Source: Bacillus inaquosorum KCTC 13429
GTDB lineage: Bacteria; Bacillota; Bacilli; Bacillales; Bacillaceae
NCBI RefSeq assembly: GCF_000332645.1
Contig: NZ_AMXN01000009.1
Coordinates: 62,001-126,000, forward strand
Reading direction: 5' to 3'
Length of the DNA: 64,000 nt
Shown here: piece after piece, positions 25,547 to 36,348 of the stretch
How the letters are laid out: the number at the start of each line of letters is the position of its first letter
How positions within the stretch are numbered: the stretch's first letter is position 1
The notes under the pieces: model-generated
Databases searched by the model: none
What the model was told of the DNA's origin: nothing
The model's input: only the letters and a program-made list of their open reading frames with translations
Position numbers and translations under genes: made by a program

Positions 25547-26431
25547 ATGAAAAGCTATCAGAAGGTTTTGAGTGTCGTTTTGAGTTTGCTTCTGCTGCTA
25601 ACTTTTGTGTTGCCGAACTTTGCTGAAGCGCAGTCAATTGAACAGCCGGTTCAACCTGGAACAGAGTCAGTTCAAGGATCAGATGAAAATCCGATTGATT
25701 CCGAGTATGAAGAGTATGAGGACGACTTTAACTACGAAGAGGATACATACGAAGATTACTCTGATGTTTCGGAAGATTCGTATTATGATAATTTAGCAGG
25801 TGCTCCTGTCTATGAAGACGAGAATTTATTAGAAGATGGAGCTACTGAAGAGGAAATCATTGAAGACGAAAGTGTTCCTGATAGTGAATTTGAAGAGAAT
25901 GTTGTAACTCCGACTGAAAGCGCCACTGAACCTGAAACTGATGATGTAGGTGAGGACGAATCTTATCACGCTCAGTGGGCTTGGTTAATTCCACCTGCAA
26001 TTGCTGTTGTTAGTCGTGTCGGTGGTAAGCTCTTAGTCAAGCAAACGTTAAAGTCAACTACAAAGAAAATTGCAGTCAGAAATGGTAAGCTTGCAGGAAA
26101 GAAGCACCCTAAAACTGGAGTGAAATTTAATTCTAAAGGGTTTCCTGTTTTCGCATCTAAATACAATTACAACCTCCCTATGAGTCTAATTAAATCCTCA
26201 AACGGTACTCAATTTAAAAATGCAAATGCATCTTTGAAGAAGGCAATTAATACTTGGGAGCATGCGAAAAAATTCAATAAGTATCAAATCCAAGACATTA
26301 AAAACGGGAAAACCCCACGAGGGTATATATGGCATCACCACGAAAATACAGGCAGACTGCAATTAGTAAATAGAACTATACATGAAAAAACCGGACATAC
26401 AGGTGGTAAATCTATCTGGGGTTCTCTGTGA
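25547..26431 (+). CDS. Secreted WHH-type HNH/Endo VII nuclease toxin
   Basis: 294 aa from ATG 25547. A Sec signal peptide (KSYQKVLSVVLSLLLLLTFVLPNFAEA) precedes a very acidic, Glu/Asp/Tyr-rich region (about 45-140) and a short basic region. The C-terminal 110 residues end in GYIWHHHENTGRLQLVNRTI and HEKTGHTGG, the WHH nuclease signature (HNH/Endo VII superfamily). It should be exported and attack DNA or RNA of neighbouring cells. The acidic stretch could hold the basic nuclease inactive inside the cell. SMI1-like 24615 upstream is the likely immunity gene. Confidence 0.83.
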   Translation: MKSYQKVLSVVLSLLLLLTFVLPNFAEAQSIEQPVQPGTESVQGSDENPIDSEYEEYEDDFNYEEDTYEDYSDVSEDSYYDNLAGAPVYEDENLLEDGATEEEIIEDESVPDSEFEENVVTPTESATEPETDDVGEDESYHAQWAWLIPPAIAVVSRVGGKLLVKQTLKSTTKKIAVRNGKLAGKKHPKTGVKFNSKGFPVFASKYNYNLPMSLIKSSNGTQFKNANASLKKAINTWEHAKKFNKYQIQDIKNGKTPRGYIWHHHENTGRLQLVNRTIHEKTGHTGGKSIWGSL

Positions 26432-26438
26432 ATTTATT

Positions 26439-26468
26439 CCTCTTCTCTTTTTAGAGAAGGGGTTTTTT
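26439..26468 (+). terminator. Terminator after the WHH toxin
   Basis: CCTCTTCTC / GAGAAGGGG followed by T6. Confidence 0.85.
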
Positions 26469-26536
26469 AAAGTGTTTCCAAAAACAGGTTTTGTCGATAA
26501 AATGAACTAAAAGGTAAATAATCATAGGAGGAAGTT

Positions 26537-27364
26537 ATGTTCTATAAAATTGGCATTATTGAGAATATGAATGAATATGGTAGCTTAAATCTAAAAACAA
26601 CTAGAGAGTTTACGCAAGAAGAGTACACAAAATATGTTAAAACTGTTGATTATCTTGCTTTACATTTAAAAAACAAGCATTTATATGAACTGATTGTGAG
26701 AAATGGAGAAGAATTGGAAAAGTTTTTAGAAACGTTCAAAGATGAAAACCCAACTCCAGCTACACTAGAAAACCCAGGGAATATCTTGTTTGAAGCTAAT
26801 AGATTGCTCATGAATTATCTATCAATGCTCAGGACATACAATGATCTTATTCCTTCAGCTCTATCAAAAACTCTTAATTCGGATGTGAAGAAAGAGTTTG
26901 AAAAGATTTTGTCAAAAATGTATGACGATTTTTTTGAGTTTCGATTCTTAATTAGACTGAGGAATTATGCACAACACTTTAATATTCCATTCACTTCTAT
27001 AATACCTGGATATGATGGTCTCCAAGTCGCAATAAATCAACGAGAATTATTAAAGTATTCAGGATGGAGTGCTGTAAAAGAAGAAATAGAGGAGATGGAA
27101 GAAGCTATTGTAATGGATGGTTTCGCTCACACTATGAATAAAATAATGAAGGAAGTATTCGTTCTAACAACTAAATTTTATATTAAATATATTACCGATT
27201 CGGGGGAATGGATTTCTTCATTACAAAAAGAAGTTGGTGGTGAAGAATTAGTTCTTGTTTATTCATATTCAGAAGAATTATTTGAAGAAGGAAATGTTAA
27301 GTTTAGTATTATGCAAAGTCCCGATTATATCGAAGCGATGGATGAATTAAAAAGGCTATCTTGA
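26537..27364 (+). CDS. HEPN-like hypothetical protein, 275 aa
   Basis: ATG 26537 with AGGAGGAAG. Mostly helical. The segment FRFLIRLRNYAQHFNIPFT at about 135-153 contains RNYAQH, an R-N-x3-H motif typical of HEPN RNase-like proteins. It has its own terminator at 27367-27399 and lies between two secreted nucleases. Function unknown; an RNase or abortive-infection role is inference. Confidence 0.55.
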   Translation: MFYKIGIIENMNEYGSLNLKTTREFTQEEYTKYVKTVDYLALHLKNKHLYELIVRNGEELEKFLETFKDENPTPATLENPGNILFEANRLLMNYLSMLRTYNDLIPSALSKTLNSDVKKEFEKILSKMYDDFFEFRFLIRLRNYAQHFNIPFTSIIPGYDGLQVAINQRELLKYSGWSAVKEEIEEMEEAIVMDGFAHTMNKIMKEVFVLTTKFYIKYITDSGEWISSLQKEVGGEELVLVYSYSEELFEEGNVKFSIMQSPDYIEAMDELKRLS

Positions 27365-27366
27365 GT

Positions 27367-27399
27367 ACAAATAACCCCACTTTGAAAGGGGTTATTTTT
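27367..27399 (+). terminator. Terminator
   Basis: AATAACCCC / GGGGTTATT followed by T6. Confidence 0.85.
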
Positions 27400-27680
27400 T
27401 GTATCTAACTTATTCGCTACAGGATTTATTCCAAGGCATGAAAGGGGATGCAGGAGGATAGGTATCAAGTTCTTATATACGGTTAGTCCAATCAGAGAAA
27501 TAAAAATCGTTGATGTTTATGTTGCATTATTTGAAGAAGGGTTAATGGAAAACTCGATACAAATATAAAGCAACGTAAATTGATAGGAATTATTACTGGA
27601 AAGTCAATTTAGGTTAAAAAAGTATTGATAATTATGAATTTCTGTTTTTGAATATAAAAGTCCAAGTCTTAGGATTTTTA

Positions 27681-27708
27681 CAAAAAAAGAAAGCCACAAT
27701 GGGCTTTC
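27681..27708 (-). terminator. Terminator after yokF homologue
   Basis: On the minus strand GAAAGCC / GGCTTTC followed by T7. Confidence 0.75.
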
Positions 27709-27710
27709 AA

Positions 27711-28607
27711 TTATCGTTCACATGCATAGTTGTCATGATCCCTGTCCATTTTAGATTGGTAAGCAGGGTGGGAGCTAGGCACTCCATTCGGATATTTCTT
27801 TCTTAACTCTGTACAATTTTTAAATGTTTCTGTTTCTCCAGTTGACTCTGAAGAAGCTTCGTTTTCAGTTGTAGTCGAAGTTTCACTTGATGCCTTTGGA
27901 GTTGTCGGCTGTGATGTTGCTGGTTTAGATGTTGTTGCTTTTTTAACTGCAGTGGTTTTCTCTTTCACACACCCATTAAAACCTCGGTCAGTCACATATC
28001 CATTCTTACTCCAAATTGAAAGCTTCTCTGATTTTGCTTCCTGCTCGTCTTTCTTAAATTGGTCTATGTATTTCGTATTTGGCTCGTATACATATGCTAC
28101 TCTGGCCAATCCTTCTTTTAACAGCGTTTCCTGAACAGATTTGCCATCCACATAAACATAAGCTAATAGCCTTCCATACTTATCTCTGTGGTCACCTTTA
28201 TCAAATTCAAGCTGCAGCTTACCACTGCTGACCAATTCTTTATTTCGTTTTGATGCATCTTCACCGTACGGTTGAACACATGAATCTGGTTTCTTCGTCT
28301 CAGGTGTGTCTACAAGCAAGTAGCGAACTGTGTCTATATTTCCGTTGTAGCTAACTTTAATTGTGTCACCATCAACTGCTCTAACTAGAGTAACATCGAC
28401 CAATTCCTTTTTGTCTTTTTCCTTAGATTTGTCAGCAGTTTTTTCTTTAGTAGATTCCTTTTGTTCTGTTTTCTTTTCTACATCCGTAGACGCTTGTGGT
28501 GTTTCTTTTTCCGTGCTTACTTTTTCAGAATCATTTGAGCTGCAGGCTGCCAATGATAAGCTCAAAGTGAATGCTGCAAAGCCTAATATCACTTTCTTCA
28601 ACTTCAT
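27711..28607 (-). CDS. yokF: YokF-type secreted thermonuclease lipoprotein
   Basis: 298 aa from ATG 28607, AAAGGGGAAATG context. It has a lipoprotein signal (LSLSLAACSS; Cys 22), a Lys/Glu/Thr-rich linker, a staphylococcal-nuclease domain (about 75-215: VDGDTIKVSYNGNIDTVRYLLVD, DTPETKKP, GRLLAYVYVDG in parts) and a Ser/Thr/Pro linker. The C-terminal excalibur calcium-binding motif is complete (DRDHDNYACER). SP-beta yokF has the same architecture. It should degrade extracellular DNA and RNA at the cell surface. The stop is followed by its own terminator at 27681-27708. Confidence 0.88.
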   Translation of the reverse strand: MKLKKVILGFAAFTLSLSLAACSSNDSEKVSTEKETPQASTDVEKKTEQKESTKEKTADKSKEKDKKELVDVTLVRAVDGDTIKVSYNGNIDTVRYLLVDTPETKKPDSCVQPYGEDASKRNKELVSSGKLQLEFDKGDHRDKYGRLLAYVYVDGKSVQETLLKEGLARVAYVYEPNTKYIDQFKKDEQEAKSEKLSIWSKNGYVTDRGFNGCVKEKTTAVKKATTSKPATSQPTTPKASSETSTTTENEASSESTGETETFKNCTELRKKYPNGVPSSHPAYQSKMDRDHDNYACER

Positions 28608-28780
28608 TTCCCCTTTTTAGAATGGTTGTTCTCTATCTATATCGGTAGACCATCAATAATTATAATCCTTTATCCAATCTTTTCAAATTGATTTTTAAAT
28701 AAAATCTTACATAAATAATAGTTTAAAAGTGAGCAAAAAGCATTGTTTGAAATAAAGGTCAGTGGTACTATTTTTCATGA

Positions 28781-28799
28781 GAGGAGGTATTAAATGTAA
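28781..28799 (+). promoter_or_regulatory. Minimal ORF (ATG-TAA) behind a consensus ribosome-binding site
   Basis: GAGGAGG at 28781-28787 lies 6 bases before ATG (28794) that is followed at once by TAA. This start-stop ORF is in frame with the secreted HNH gene 70 bases further on. It may be a regulatory start-stop or a nonsense change at codon 2. Confidence 0.6.
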
Positions 28800-28868
28800 A
28801 AAAAGAAAAATTATTCATCTGTGAGTTTTCATAAGAGGTTTAAATTTGACATTAAAGGAGAAACCGTT

Positions 28869-29855
28869 ATGAAAAAATTTGTTCCACTAATTTTATTTGC
28901 AGTTTTATCATTCACCATGTTACTCTTCTTAAACACTAAAGAGGTTGAAGCAACTTCATCTAATTCTGAGAAGGATGTCACCTCATTGTTTAAGGGAACA
29001 CTTAAATTTGAAGTTGATGAAAATAAAAATGCCAAATTGAAAAAAGTCGATCTTGGAAATGAAAAAGAACAAATTAAACAAGCAGATATTGTCGCATCTG
29101 AGTTAAATCATGATTATCTCTACAACTACGATTCAAGTATTTCAGGAGATCGAGTTGATCTGTATTCTAACAAGGAGACCAAAATAAAGAATAAAACTAA
29201 AGGAAAAGTACCTGGCCATGTAGAAGTACAAGTTGAAACATTATTAAGTGAGAAGAACAAATCAATAACAAACGTCATTAGAATCACTAAAGTTGTTGGC
29301 ACAAAGCCTATGTACGTGAATGCTTCAAATAATTTGTTAGCCAATAAATCCGTAAATGGAAAGTACATTAGAGTTCTTGCACACACTAAGAAATTTATGC
29401 TTGGAGAAATAAAGGCAGGAGCAAGTTCTTCAAAAAGTTTTAGAGTCGGTGGGACTAGCTTCTATAAGAGAGAATTTTCGGCTTCGGTTGTATGGAAAGA
29501 TTCTCCTCCAGTGGTTGACTCTAAAACGTCTTCACCATTTCTTGCAAATAAAAAAGCGGTGTTATACCCATATGCAAAAAACAGTCATAACAAAAAAGTA
29601 ATGCCGGCACCTGCTTATGCTAACATGAAAGTTATCCCAGTTGAAGATAGAGAGAAAAGGGATAAAAAAATTAGAGACAAATATAAAAGTTGGTATAAAA
29701 AGAAATATGGAGATCCAAAATGGAATTGGGATGATTATGAAATCCACCATATTATTCCTCTTCAGTACGGAGGGGATAATGATATGAACAATTTATTCCC
29801 ATTGAAAAAGGATTTCCACCGGAAAACTGTGTCTCCTTGGTGGGCTGGATACTAA
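28869..29855 (+). CDS. Secreted HNH nuclease toxin
   Basis: The start is ATG 28869, with AAAGGAG 8 bases upstream; 328 aa. Signal peptide [20 protein letters not shown], then a beta-rich middle region, and at the C terminus an HNH core: [23 protein letters not shown] with HRK, the classical His-His...Asn...His metal-binding layout. It should be an exported antibacterial nuclease. The SMI1-type gene starting 20 bases after its stop (29876) is a candidate immunity gene. Confidence 0.78.
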   Translation: MKKFVPLILFAVLSFTMLLFLNTKEVEATSSNSEKDVTSLFKGTLKFEVDENKNAKLKKVDLGNEKEQIKQADIVASELNHDYLYNYDSSISGDRVDLYSNKETKIKNKTKGKVPGHVEVQVETLLSEKNKSITNVIRITKVVGTKPMYVNASNNLLANKSVNGKYIRVLAHTKKFMLGEIKAGASSSKSFRVGGTSFYKREFSASVVWKDSPPVVDSKTSSPFLANKKAVLYPYAKNSHNKKVMPAPAYANMKVIPVEDREKRDKKIRDKYKSWYKKKYGDPKWNWDDYEIHHIIPLQYGGDNDMNNLFPLKKDFHRKTVSPWWAGY

Positions 29856-29875
29856 CAAGTGAGTGGGGGATTTAT

Positions 29876-30433
29876 TTGACTAACTTTGTTCATAAGACTG
29901 TAAACGGTTTGAAAAGTCTCTTAGATGAAAAAGGAGCCATTAAATTGTTTTGTTCTGAAGGAGATACCATGGAATGTCTTGTTACTTTTTCACCGGACAA
30001 AGCAACCCTTAACGAGATTCAAAGCTTTGAAGCTAAACATCAGATTACCCTTCCCGAGGATTATCAGAAGTTTATTACACTACATAACGGTGCGAAAATT
30101 TTTGAGATTCTTTCTGATGGGGAGAATATAGGTGGAGGACTTCAGCTATTTAGCCTTGAAGAGATTGAAGAGGAACTAAAATATGAGGATTTGTTTGAAG
30201 GTATCAATGGTATCCCAATTGGCTACTTATTGGAAGAATGCCATTTAATGATCGATAAAGATAAAATTAATCAAGGTGATCCTAACTATCTCTATATATT
30301 TGAAAGTGGTTTAGAATATAATCCATTAAATTTAAACTTTGAAATATTTTTAGACCGGTATATATTGGCTAATGGGGAACCTTTTTGGGATTGGCGCTAC
30401 TATACCGCAGAAAATTATTATAGAACAAGATAG
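29876..30433 (+). CDS. SMI1/KNR4-type immunity-like protein (copy A)
   Basis: The likely start is TTG 29876 with GTGGGGGA upstream, giving 185 aa; the ATG/TTG-equivalent of the second copy at 63344 supports it. SMI1/KNR4 signatures are [21 protein letters not shown] and the C-terminal FEIFLDRYI. It ends in a short terminator-like AGACAG/CTGTCT hairpin. About 90% identical to 63344-63898. Located between the HNH toxin and the LXG toxin; it could protect from either. Confidence 0.78.
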   Translation: MTNFVHKTVNGLKSLLDEKGAIKLFCSEGDTMECLVTFSPDKATLNEIQSFEAKHQITLPEDYQKFITLHNGAKIFEILSDGENIGGGLQLFSLEEIEEELKYEDLFEGINGIPIGYLLEECHLMIDKDKINQGDPNYLYIFESGLEYNPLNLNFEIFLDRYILANGEPFWDWRYYTAENYYRTR

Positions 30434-30508
30434 TGTGATGTATAAGACAGTCATTTTGGCTGTCTTTTTCTGTTATTCAAATAGATGATTGTGGTAAAAT
30501 TTACATAG

Positions 30509-32335
<1,827 letters not shown>

Positions 32336-32344
32336 GGTGTTTAA

Positions 32345-32803
32345 ATGATTTATTCGAAGGTTGAAAACTTTATTAATGAAAATAAACAAAATGCTATATT
32401 TACAGATGGCGCAAGTCATAAAAACATTGAACGCATTGAAGAAATCCTCCAATGCGTTCTTCCCAATAGCTATAAATGGTTTTTAGAAAAATACGGTGCT
32501 GGTGGTTTATTCGGTGTTTTAGTTTTAGGTTACAACTTTGATCATGCATCAGTTGTAAATAGAACTAAGGAATATAGAGAACACTACGGCCTTCCTGATG
32601 GACTTGTGGTTATTGAAGATGTTGATTACTTTGCTTACTGTCTAGACACGAATAAAATGAAGGACGGAGAATGCCCAGTAGTTGAATGGGATAGGGTAAT
32701 TGGTTATCAAGATACTGTTGCAGAAAGCTTTATTGAATTTTTTTATAATAAGATTCAAGAAGCGAAAGATGACTGGGAAGAGGATGAAGACTGGGACGAC
32801 TAA
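32345..32803 (+). CDS. yobK: YobK, SMI1/KNR4 immunity protein
   Basis: 152 aa from ATG 32345, 9 bases after the LXG stop. The sequence matches 168 YobK as I remember it ([15 protein letters not shown]..., [15 protein letters not shown] and the acidic [10 protein letters not shown] tail). SMI1 core: [21 protein letters not shown]. It should neutralise the C-terminal nuclease of the preceding LXG toxin in the cytosol. Confidence 0.9.
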   Translation: MIYSKVENFINENKQNAIFTDGASHKNIERIEEILQCVLPNSYKWFLEKYGAGGLFGVLVLGYNFDHASVVNRTKEYREHYGLPDGLVVIEDVDYFAYCLDTNKMKDGECPVVEWDRVIGYQDTVAESFIEFFYNKIQEAKDDWEEDEDWDD

Positions 32804-32858
32804 AACTGAAAAGAAGGTCTTTAACTCATTTTTCCATACATATGAAGGGGTAAATAAA

Positions 32859-33437
32859 GTGAGCTTCTATAATATCAAACAAAAGTTGAAAGAGTTTTCA
32901 ATTGATGCAAAAACAGATCCCAGCATCAATAAAAATGAACAACTCAAAGAAATTGAAATGAACATAGGAAAACAATTACCTTCCGATTATAAGGATTTTT
33001 TGAAGGAATATGGCGGCTGTTATCTAGAAAGTAAAAAAACAACAGATGAAATTGAGTATGACGTTTGCTATAAACCTTTAGAGAAAGATCCTTGGATGGG
33101 TAAGGACGATGATACGCAATTGTTAGAGGATTTTTACGGTTTAGCGAACGATCATAGCAGTATTCAAAAAGCGATCGATACATATTCTGATCGTTTTCCT
33201 AGAAATATAATTCCTATTGCAAGCTCTGCAGGCGGGAATGAAATATGTATGGATATCGATAATGAAAAGATATTGTTTTGGGATCATGAGTTAAGTCATC
33301 CAGATAAAGACTTTTTCCTGATTGCCAATTCGTTTGAGGAGTTTATCTTAAGTTTAGTTGATGAACCAATTGAAACTGATGAAGAAGATGATGGGATTCT
33401 GTATATTGAATTAGATGATGACTTACTAAACAGTTAA
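32859..33437 (+). CDS. SMI1/KNR4 immunity-like protein
   Basis: The start is GTG 32859, with GAAGGGG 8 bases upstream; the longer open frame from 32700 runs through yobK. 192 aa. QLPSDYKDFLKEYGGCYLES and EKILFWDHELSHPDKDFFLIANSFEEFILSL are typical. Acidic tail. Third SMI1-like gene in a row with no toxin of its own, so an orphan immunity gene is likely. Confidence 0.75.
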   Translation: MSFYNIKQKLKEFSIDAKTDPSINKNEQLKEIEMNIGKQLPSDYKDFLKEYGGCYLESKKTTDEIEYDVCYKPLEKDPWMGKDDDTQLLEDFYGLANDHSSIQKAIDTYSDRFPRNIIPIASSAGGNEICMDIDNEKILFWDHELSHPDKDFFLIANSFEEFILSLVDEPIETDEEDDGILYIELDDDLLNS

Positions 33438-33542
33438 GAAAAGATATTGCAAAGATAATGTTTTAAGCTCTCAATAGGACAGCTTTTTTATTAAAGAATA
33501 GCGGTAGTTTAGAATGTAGCCGGGATAAAAGGGGGCAGTTTT

Positions 33543-34001
33543 ATGTCGGTAAATTTATTAGAAGATATTCGCAAAAAAGAAGCAAAGTATGGAGATGAAC
33601 CAAACTCCTCTGCTACAGAAAAAGAAATTAATAAATTTGAAGCGGCGGTTGTAGGCAAGTTTCCTATAAATGAGATTCCTACAGGATATAAGGAATTCCT
33701 TCAAAGTGTAAACGGATTAGATTTCAATGGTTTAGTGATTTACGGAATCGACAATGATTTATTGGAAGAAGAAAATGATGAAGAAGTTTATGGTTTTATT
33801 GAAACAAATGAACAGTGGCACGAAAATGATGAGCAGAAAAAATATCTGTTTTTTGGTGACTCAGATACAGCTTGGTATTGTTTAGATGTAATTGAGAATG
33901 AATACTTAGAGCTTGATAAACCCTCTGGAACGCCGATGAACAAATTTGATGATTTTAACACCATGCTAGCTGATGCATTGAAAGTTAGTTTAGACGACTA
34001 A
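33543..34001 (+). CDS. SMI1/KNR4-superfamily (YrhA/YokK-like) protein
   Basis: 152 aa from ATG 33543 with AGGGGGCAG upstream. N-terminal LLEDIRKKEAKYGDEPNSSA then a SMI1-like fold (PTGYKEFLQSVNGLDFNGLVIYG, YLFFGDSDTAWYCLDV). It occupies the place of yokK in the SP-beta order. Immunity role inferred from context. Confidence 0.75.
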   Translation: MSVNLLEDIRKKEAKYGDEPNSSATEKEINKFEAAVVGKFPINEIPTGYKEFLQSVNGLDFNGLVIYGIDNDLLEEENDEEVYGFIETNEQWHENDEQKKYLFFGDSDTAWYCLDVIENEYLELDKPSGTPMNKFDDFNTMLADALKVSLDD

Positions 34002-34133
34002 GCAAAAGTATTGCAATTGTATGAGATCTTGCAGAAATAAGCATCTCCAATTCAATAAAATAATGGTTTTATCCATAAAACAAAAGTTTTGCAAATTATT
34101 TCAATGGTTTCACTTAATGTGTTATAATCAGAA

Positions 34134-34330
34134 CTGTAAGACATTTGATTGGTTACAGGCGTATTTCTTTCTTAAGAAATGCATAAAATAAAAAGAAGAC
34201 CAGGGGTGCGCCAACACCCACAGGTCATTGTTTGTACTAAAGCTGCCCACAAAAGGGCTTGCTCAGATCTACCGAATAGACCATCCCTTAAACTTTTCCA
34301 GGGCTCAAGGGAGGTCTATTTTTTTATATA
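34134..34330 (+). ncRNA. SR5-type antisense RNA to bsrE
   Basis: A plus-strand promoter TTTCAA (34099-34104), 18-bp spacer, TATAAT (34123-34128) predicts a start near 34135. It ends at AATAGACC/GGTCTATT with inner TCCCTT/AAGGGA at 34276-34320, followed by T7. It overlaps the 3' part of bsrE mRNA, whose own terminator (GACC..CACCC/GGGTG..GGTC on the minus strand) lies at 34198-34226. Boundaries estimated. Confidence 0.75.
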
Positions 34331-34396
34331 GGTCAACAATGCAATTATAAATGACCCAAATCCAAGCATGAGTACTAATACTTGAAAAGTTGACAT
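34316..34396 (-). CDS. bsrE: BsrE-type type I toxin peptide
   Basis: 26 aa from ATG 34396 on the minus strand behind GAGGAGGTGAGGCC. The peptide STFQVLVLMLGFGSFIIALLTYIKK in parts is the BsrE/TxpA pattern: a single membrane helix with a basic end. Its Shine-Dalgarno is locked in a 9-bp stem (CTCACCTCC 34401-34409 with GGAGGTGAG 34424-34432). BsrE of B. subtilis 168 is 30 aa; this is slightly shorter. It should disrupt the membrane when not held by its antisense RNA. Confidence 0.88.
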   Translation of the reverse strand: MSTFQVLVLMLGFGSFIIALLTYIKK

Positions 34397-34635
34397 TGGC
34401 CTCACCTCCTCTGTTTGAGACATGGAGGTGAGCAAGACTCCCTTGAGTGAGCAAACTTTATGTACAGGAAATATTATACTATACATAAATGCCCTTGTCG
34501 TTAAAAATTCACAATAAATTGACAATATGAAAAGAACTTGCAAAATGCAGGTTCTTTTTTTATTTCAAATATTAAACAATTCTCTTCAAATGACGATATT
34601 TAACATGTAAACTTGTACCAAGGAGGATTTAGGAA

Positions 34636-35103
34636 ATGAAGAAGAGAATTACGTATGTGCTGCTTGCTCTTCTAGCAGTAGTAGCTTTTGCTTTCACTGA
34701 TTCATCAAAAGCCAAAGCAGCTGAAGCAACACCACTTTATTATCTTCAAATTACAGGGATAACATCAGATGGAAACGACTTTGCTTGGGATTACATTAAC
34801 TTTAACCAAACCAAAGCTCCAAGTGTTTTAAAAGGTGATAAACTTCACGTTAGGGCTCGTTTTATGGGGTATACAAAGTTAACAGTTATCACGGGTAAAG
34901 ATGGGAAAAATCTGTTATATGATGGTACAGCTAGGATGTACAAATCCGATGCCATTCTTGGTCAGAATAAGGTGGTTATAGGCTGGGATAAATATTTTGA
35001 GATTCCAATGGACGCACTTCAAGATAACTCTATACAGATTAAAGCATTAAGCTCAGGCACCACTTTTGTTTACAGCCAAAAAATTGATTTTGAAAGAGAG
35101 TGA
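34636..35103 (+). CDS. yolA: YolA-like secreted protein
   Basis: 155 aa from ATG 34636, behind AAGGAGG. Signal peptide [30 protein letters not shown] (in parts). The mature domain is beta-rich, with no catalytic residue visible. Length, start and position match SP-beta yolA. Overlaps yolB by 4 bases. Function unknown; secreted. Confidence 0.8.
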   Translation: MKKRITYVLLALLAVVAFAFTDSSKAKAAEATPLYYLQITGITSDGNDFAWDYINFNQTKAPSVLKGDKLHVRARFMGYTKLTVITGKDGKNLLYDGTARMYKSDAILGQNKVVIGWDKYFEIPMDALQDNSIQIKALSSGTTFVYSQKIDFERE

Positions 35104-35468
35104 ACCAGGTGATTAGCACTTCTAATTATGATGTAACTAAAGATCCAAAGTTCTTAGCATTTTGCAGCTTGGCTACAGAAGGATACGGGGGGAATAACTC
35201 AGCTCCTAGTAGATCCATTGGTTTTAGTGAATTCTGTGAAAAACTTGAGAAAAATGAAGTAGTTAAACCCGAGAACAAAAAAAGCTCACTTGACCTAAAT
35301 AAGTCTTTAGACTATTGGAAATCAAGATTTAATCCAGGAGGCAATCTCTCTGTATTAGATTCACAGGTATTAGATATTATTAAAAAAGCTTACAACTTAG
35401 GCATGGTTAACAAAAATAATATGTTGTTGCGAAACGAAGCAATTAATGCTTATAAAAATTCAATTTAA
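35100..35468 (+). CDS. yolB: YolB-like protein
   Basis: 122 aa, start GTG 35100 overlapping the yolA stop (GTGA), so translation is coupled. Soluble, helix-rich, contains [20 protein letters not shown]. Position matches SP-beta yolB. Function unknown. YolA secreted plus YolB cytosolic resembles a toxin-antidote pair, but no toxin motif is seen. Confidence 0.75.
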   Translation: MNQVISTSNYDVTKDPKFLAFCSLATEGYGGNNSAPSRSIGFSEFCEKLEKNEVVKPENKKSSLDLNKSLDYWKSRFNPGGNLSVLDSQVLDIIKKAYNLGMVNKNNMLLRNEAINAYKNSI

Positions 35469-35506
35469 ATACGAAACAGTGCCCAGCTTAATAAGTGCTG
35501 GGCGTT

Positions 35507-35842
35507 TTACTTATTGAGATTATTTTCTTTCAAATATTCTTGATGTTCTTTCTCCAGCTTATCAATATCATCTTTGAATATATAAATCTTATATTTTTCC
35601 TTGGCTTCTCTAGACAGATTATGTTCTAAATATTCACGGAGCTTTGCTTCACTTTTGGTTTGATCCATGCCAATTGTAATTGCCGGATCTGTTATTCCAA
35701 TTTGAAAACTAAATAAACCAAATTCATCCCAAGCACTTTCTAAAACTTCTACAGGGGCTTTTTTGTTTGATTCGATTAAAGTTATACCCGACATAATCAA
35801 AGCAGGAACTAAGACCAAAAATCCAATTAACCTCTTCTTCAT
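35507..35842 (-). CDS. yolC: YolC-like protein
   Basis: 111 aa from ATG 35842. An N-terminal hydrophobic anchor (KRLIGFLVLVPALIMSGITL) precedes a charged helical tail (KDDIDKLEKEHQEYLKENNLNK). Matches the SP-beta yolC position between yolB and yolD. Function unknown. Confidence 0.7.
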   Translation of the reverse strand: MKKRLIGFLVLVPALIMSGITLIESNKKAPVEVLESAWDEFGLFSFQIGITDPAITIGMDQTKSEAKLREYLEHNLSREAKEKYKIYIFKDDIDKLEKEHQEYLKENNLNK

Positions 35843-35968
35843 TCACCATCGCACCCTCCCTCGTCGAAAAGAATCTCTCCTTTATTAATACTACGGATAT
35901 CATTATTAACCTTTATATTTTATTACCAACATTTACATCGAACCTTTGTTCTTATCTATATTGAATAA

Positions 35969-35983
35969 AGAACGTTTGTTCTG
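35969..35983 (+). promoter_or_regulatory. LexA (DinR) SOS box before yolD-uvrX
   Basis: GAACGTTTGTTCT fits the Bacillus consensus CGAACatatGTTCG with minor deviation, and a second GAACCTTTGTTC lies just upstream near 35940. Placement before yolD-uvrX fits SOS induction of a Y-family polymerase. Confidence 0.75.
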
Positions 35984-36015
35984 TTAATATTAGATCAATA
36001 AAGGAGTGAGTCGAT

Positions 36016-36348
36016 ATGCTTAGAGATCGAGGAACAATCAAATGGACATCAATGATGCTTCCAGAACATTTAACACAGCTTAAACAAGATTTGATTGATG
36101 TATCAAAAATTGAAAAGCCATCTTTAGATGACCAACAAATTGAAGAGATGGATCTTCTCGTCTCTGAGGCACTTGAATTTAACAAGGAATTGCAATTCAA
36201 GCTTTTTAACGATGGTTTTGTTGAAAATGTTACCGGCAGAGTACATTACATTAATTTTGAACAACAAAAGCTTCACGTAAAAGACCAGAACGACAATACA
36301 GTTTATATCAACATGAATAACATCATAGGAGTTACATACAATGATTGA
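36016..36348 (+). CDS. yolD: YolD-like protein (partner of UvrX)
   Basis: 110 aa from ATG 36016, with AAGGAGTGAG upstream. A typical YolD-like domain: MLRDRGTIKWTSMMLPEHL, a helical middle, and the final VHYINFEQQKLHVKDQND. These small proteins usually precede Y-family polymerases and overlap their starts. The stop at 36348 overlaps UvrX (36341). Upstream GAACGTTTGTTCT at about 35970 is a LexA/DinR box, indicating SOS control. Confidence 0.88.
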   Translation: MLRDRGTIKWTSMMLPEHLTQLKQDLIDVSKIEKPSLDDQQIEEMDLLVSEALEFNKELQFKLFNDGFVENVTGRVHYINFEQQKLHVKDQNDNTVYINMNNIIGVTYND

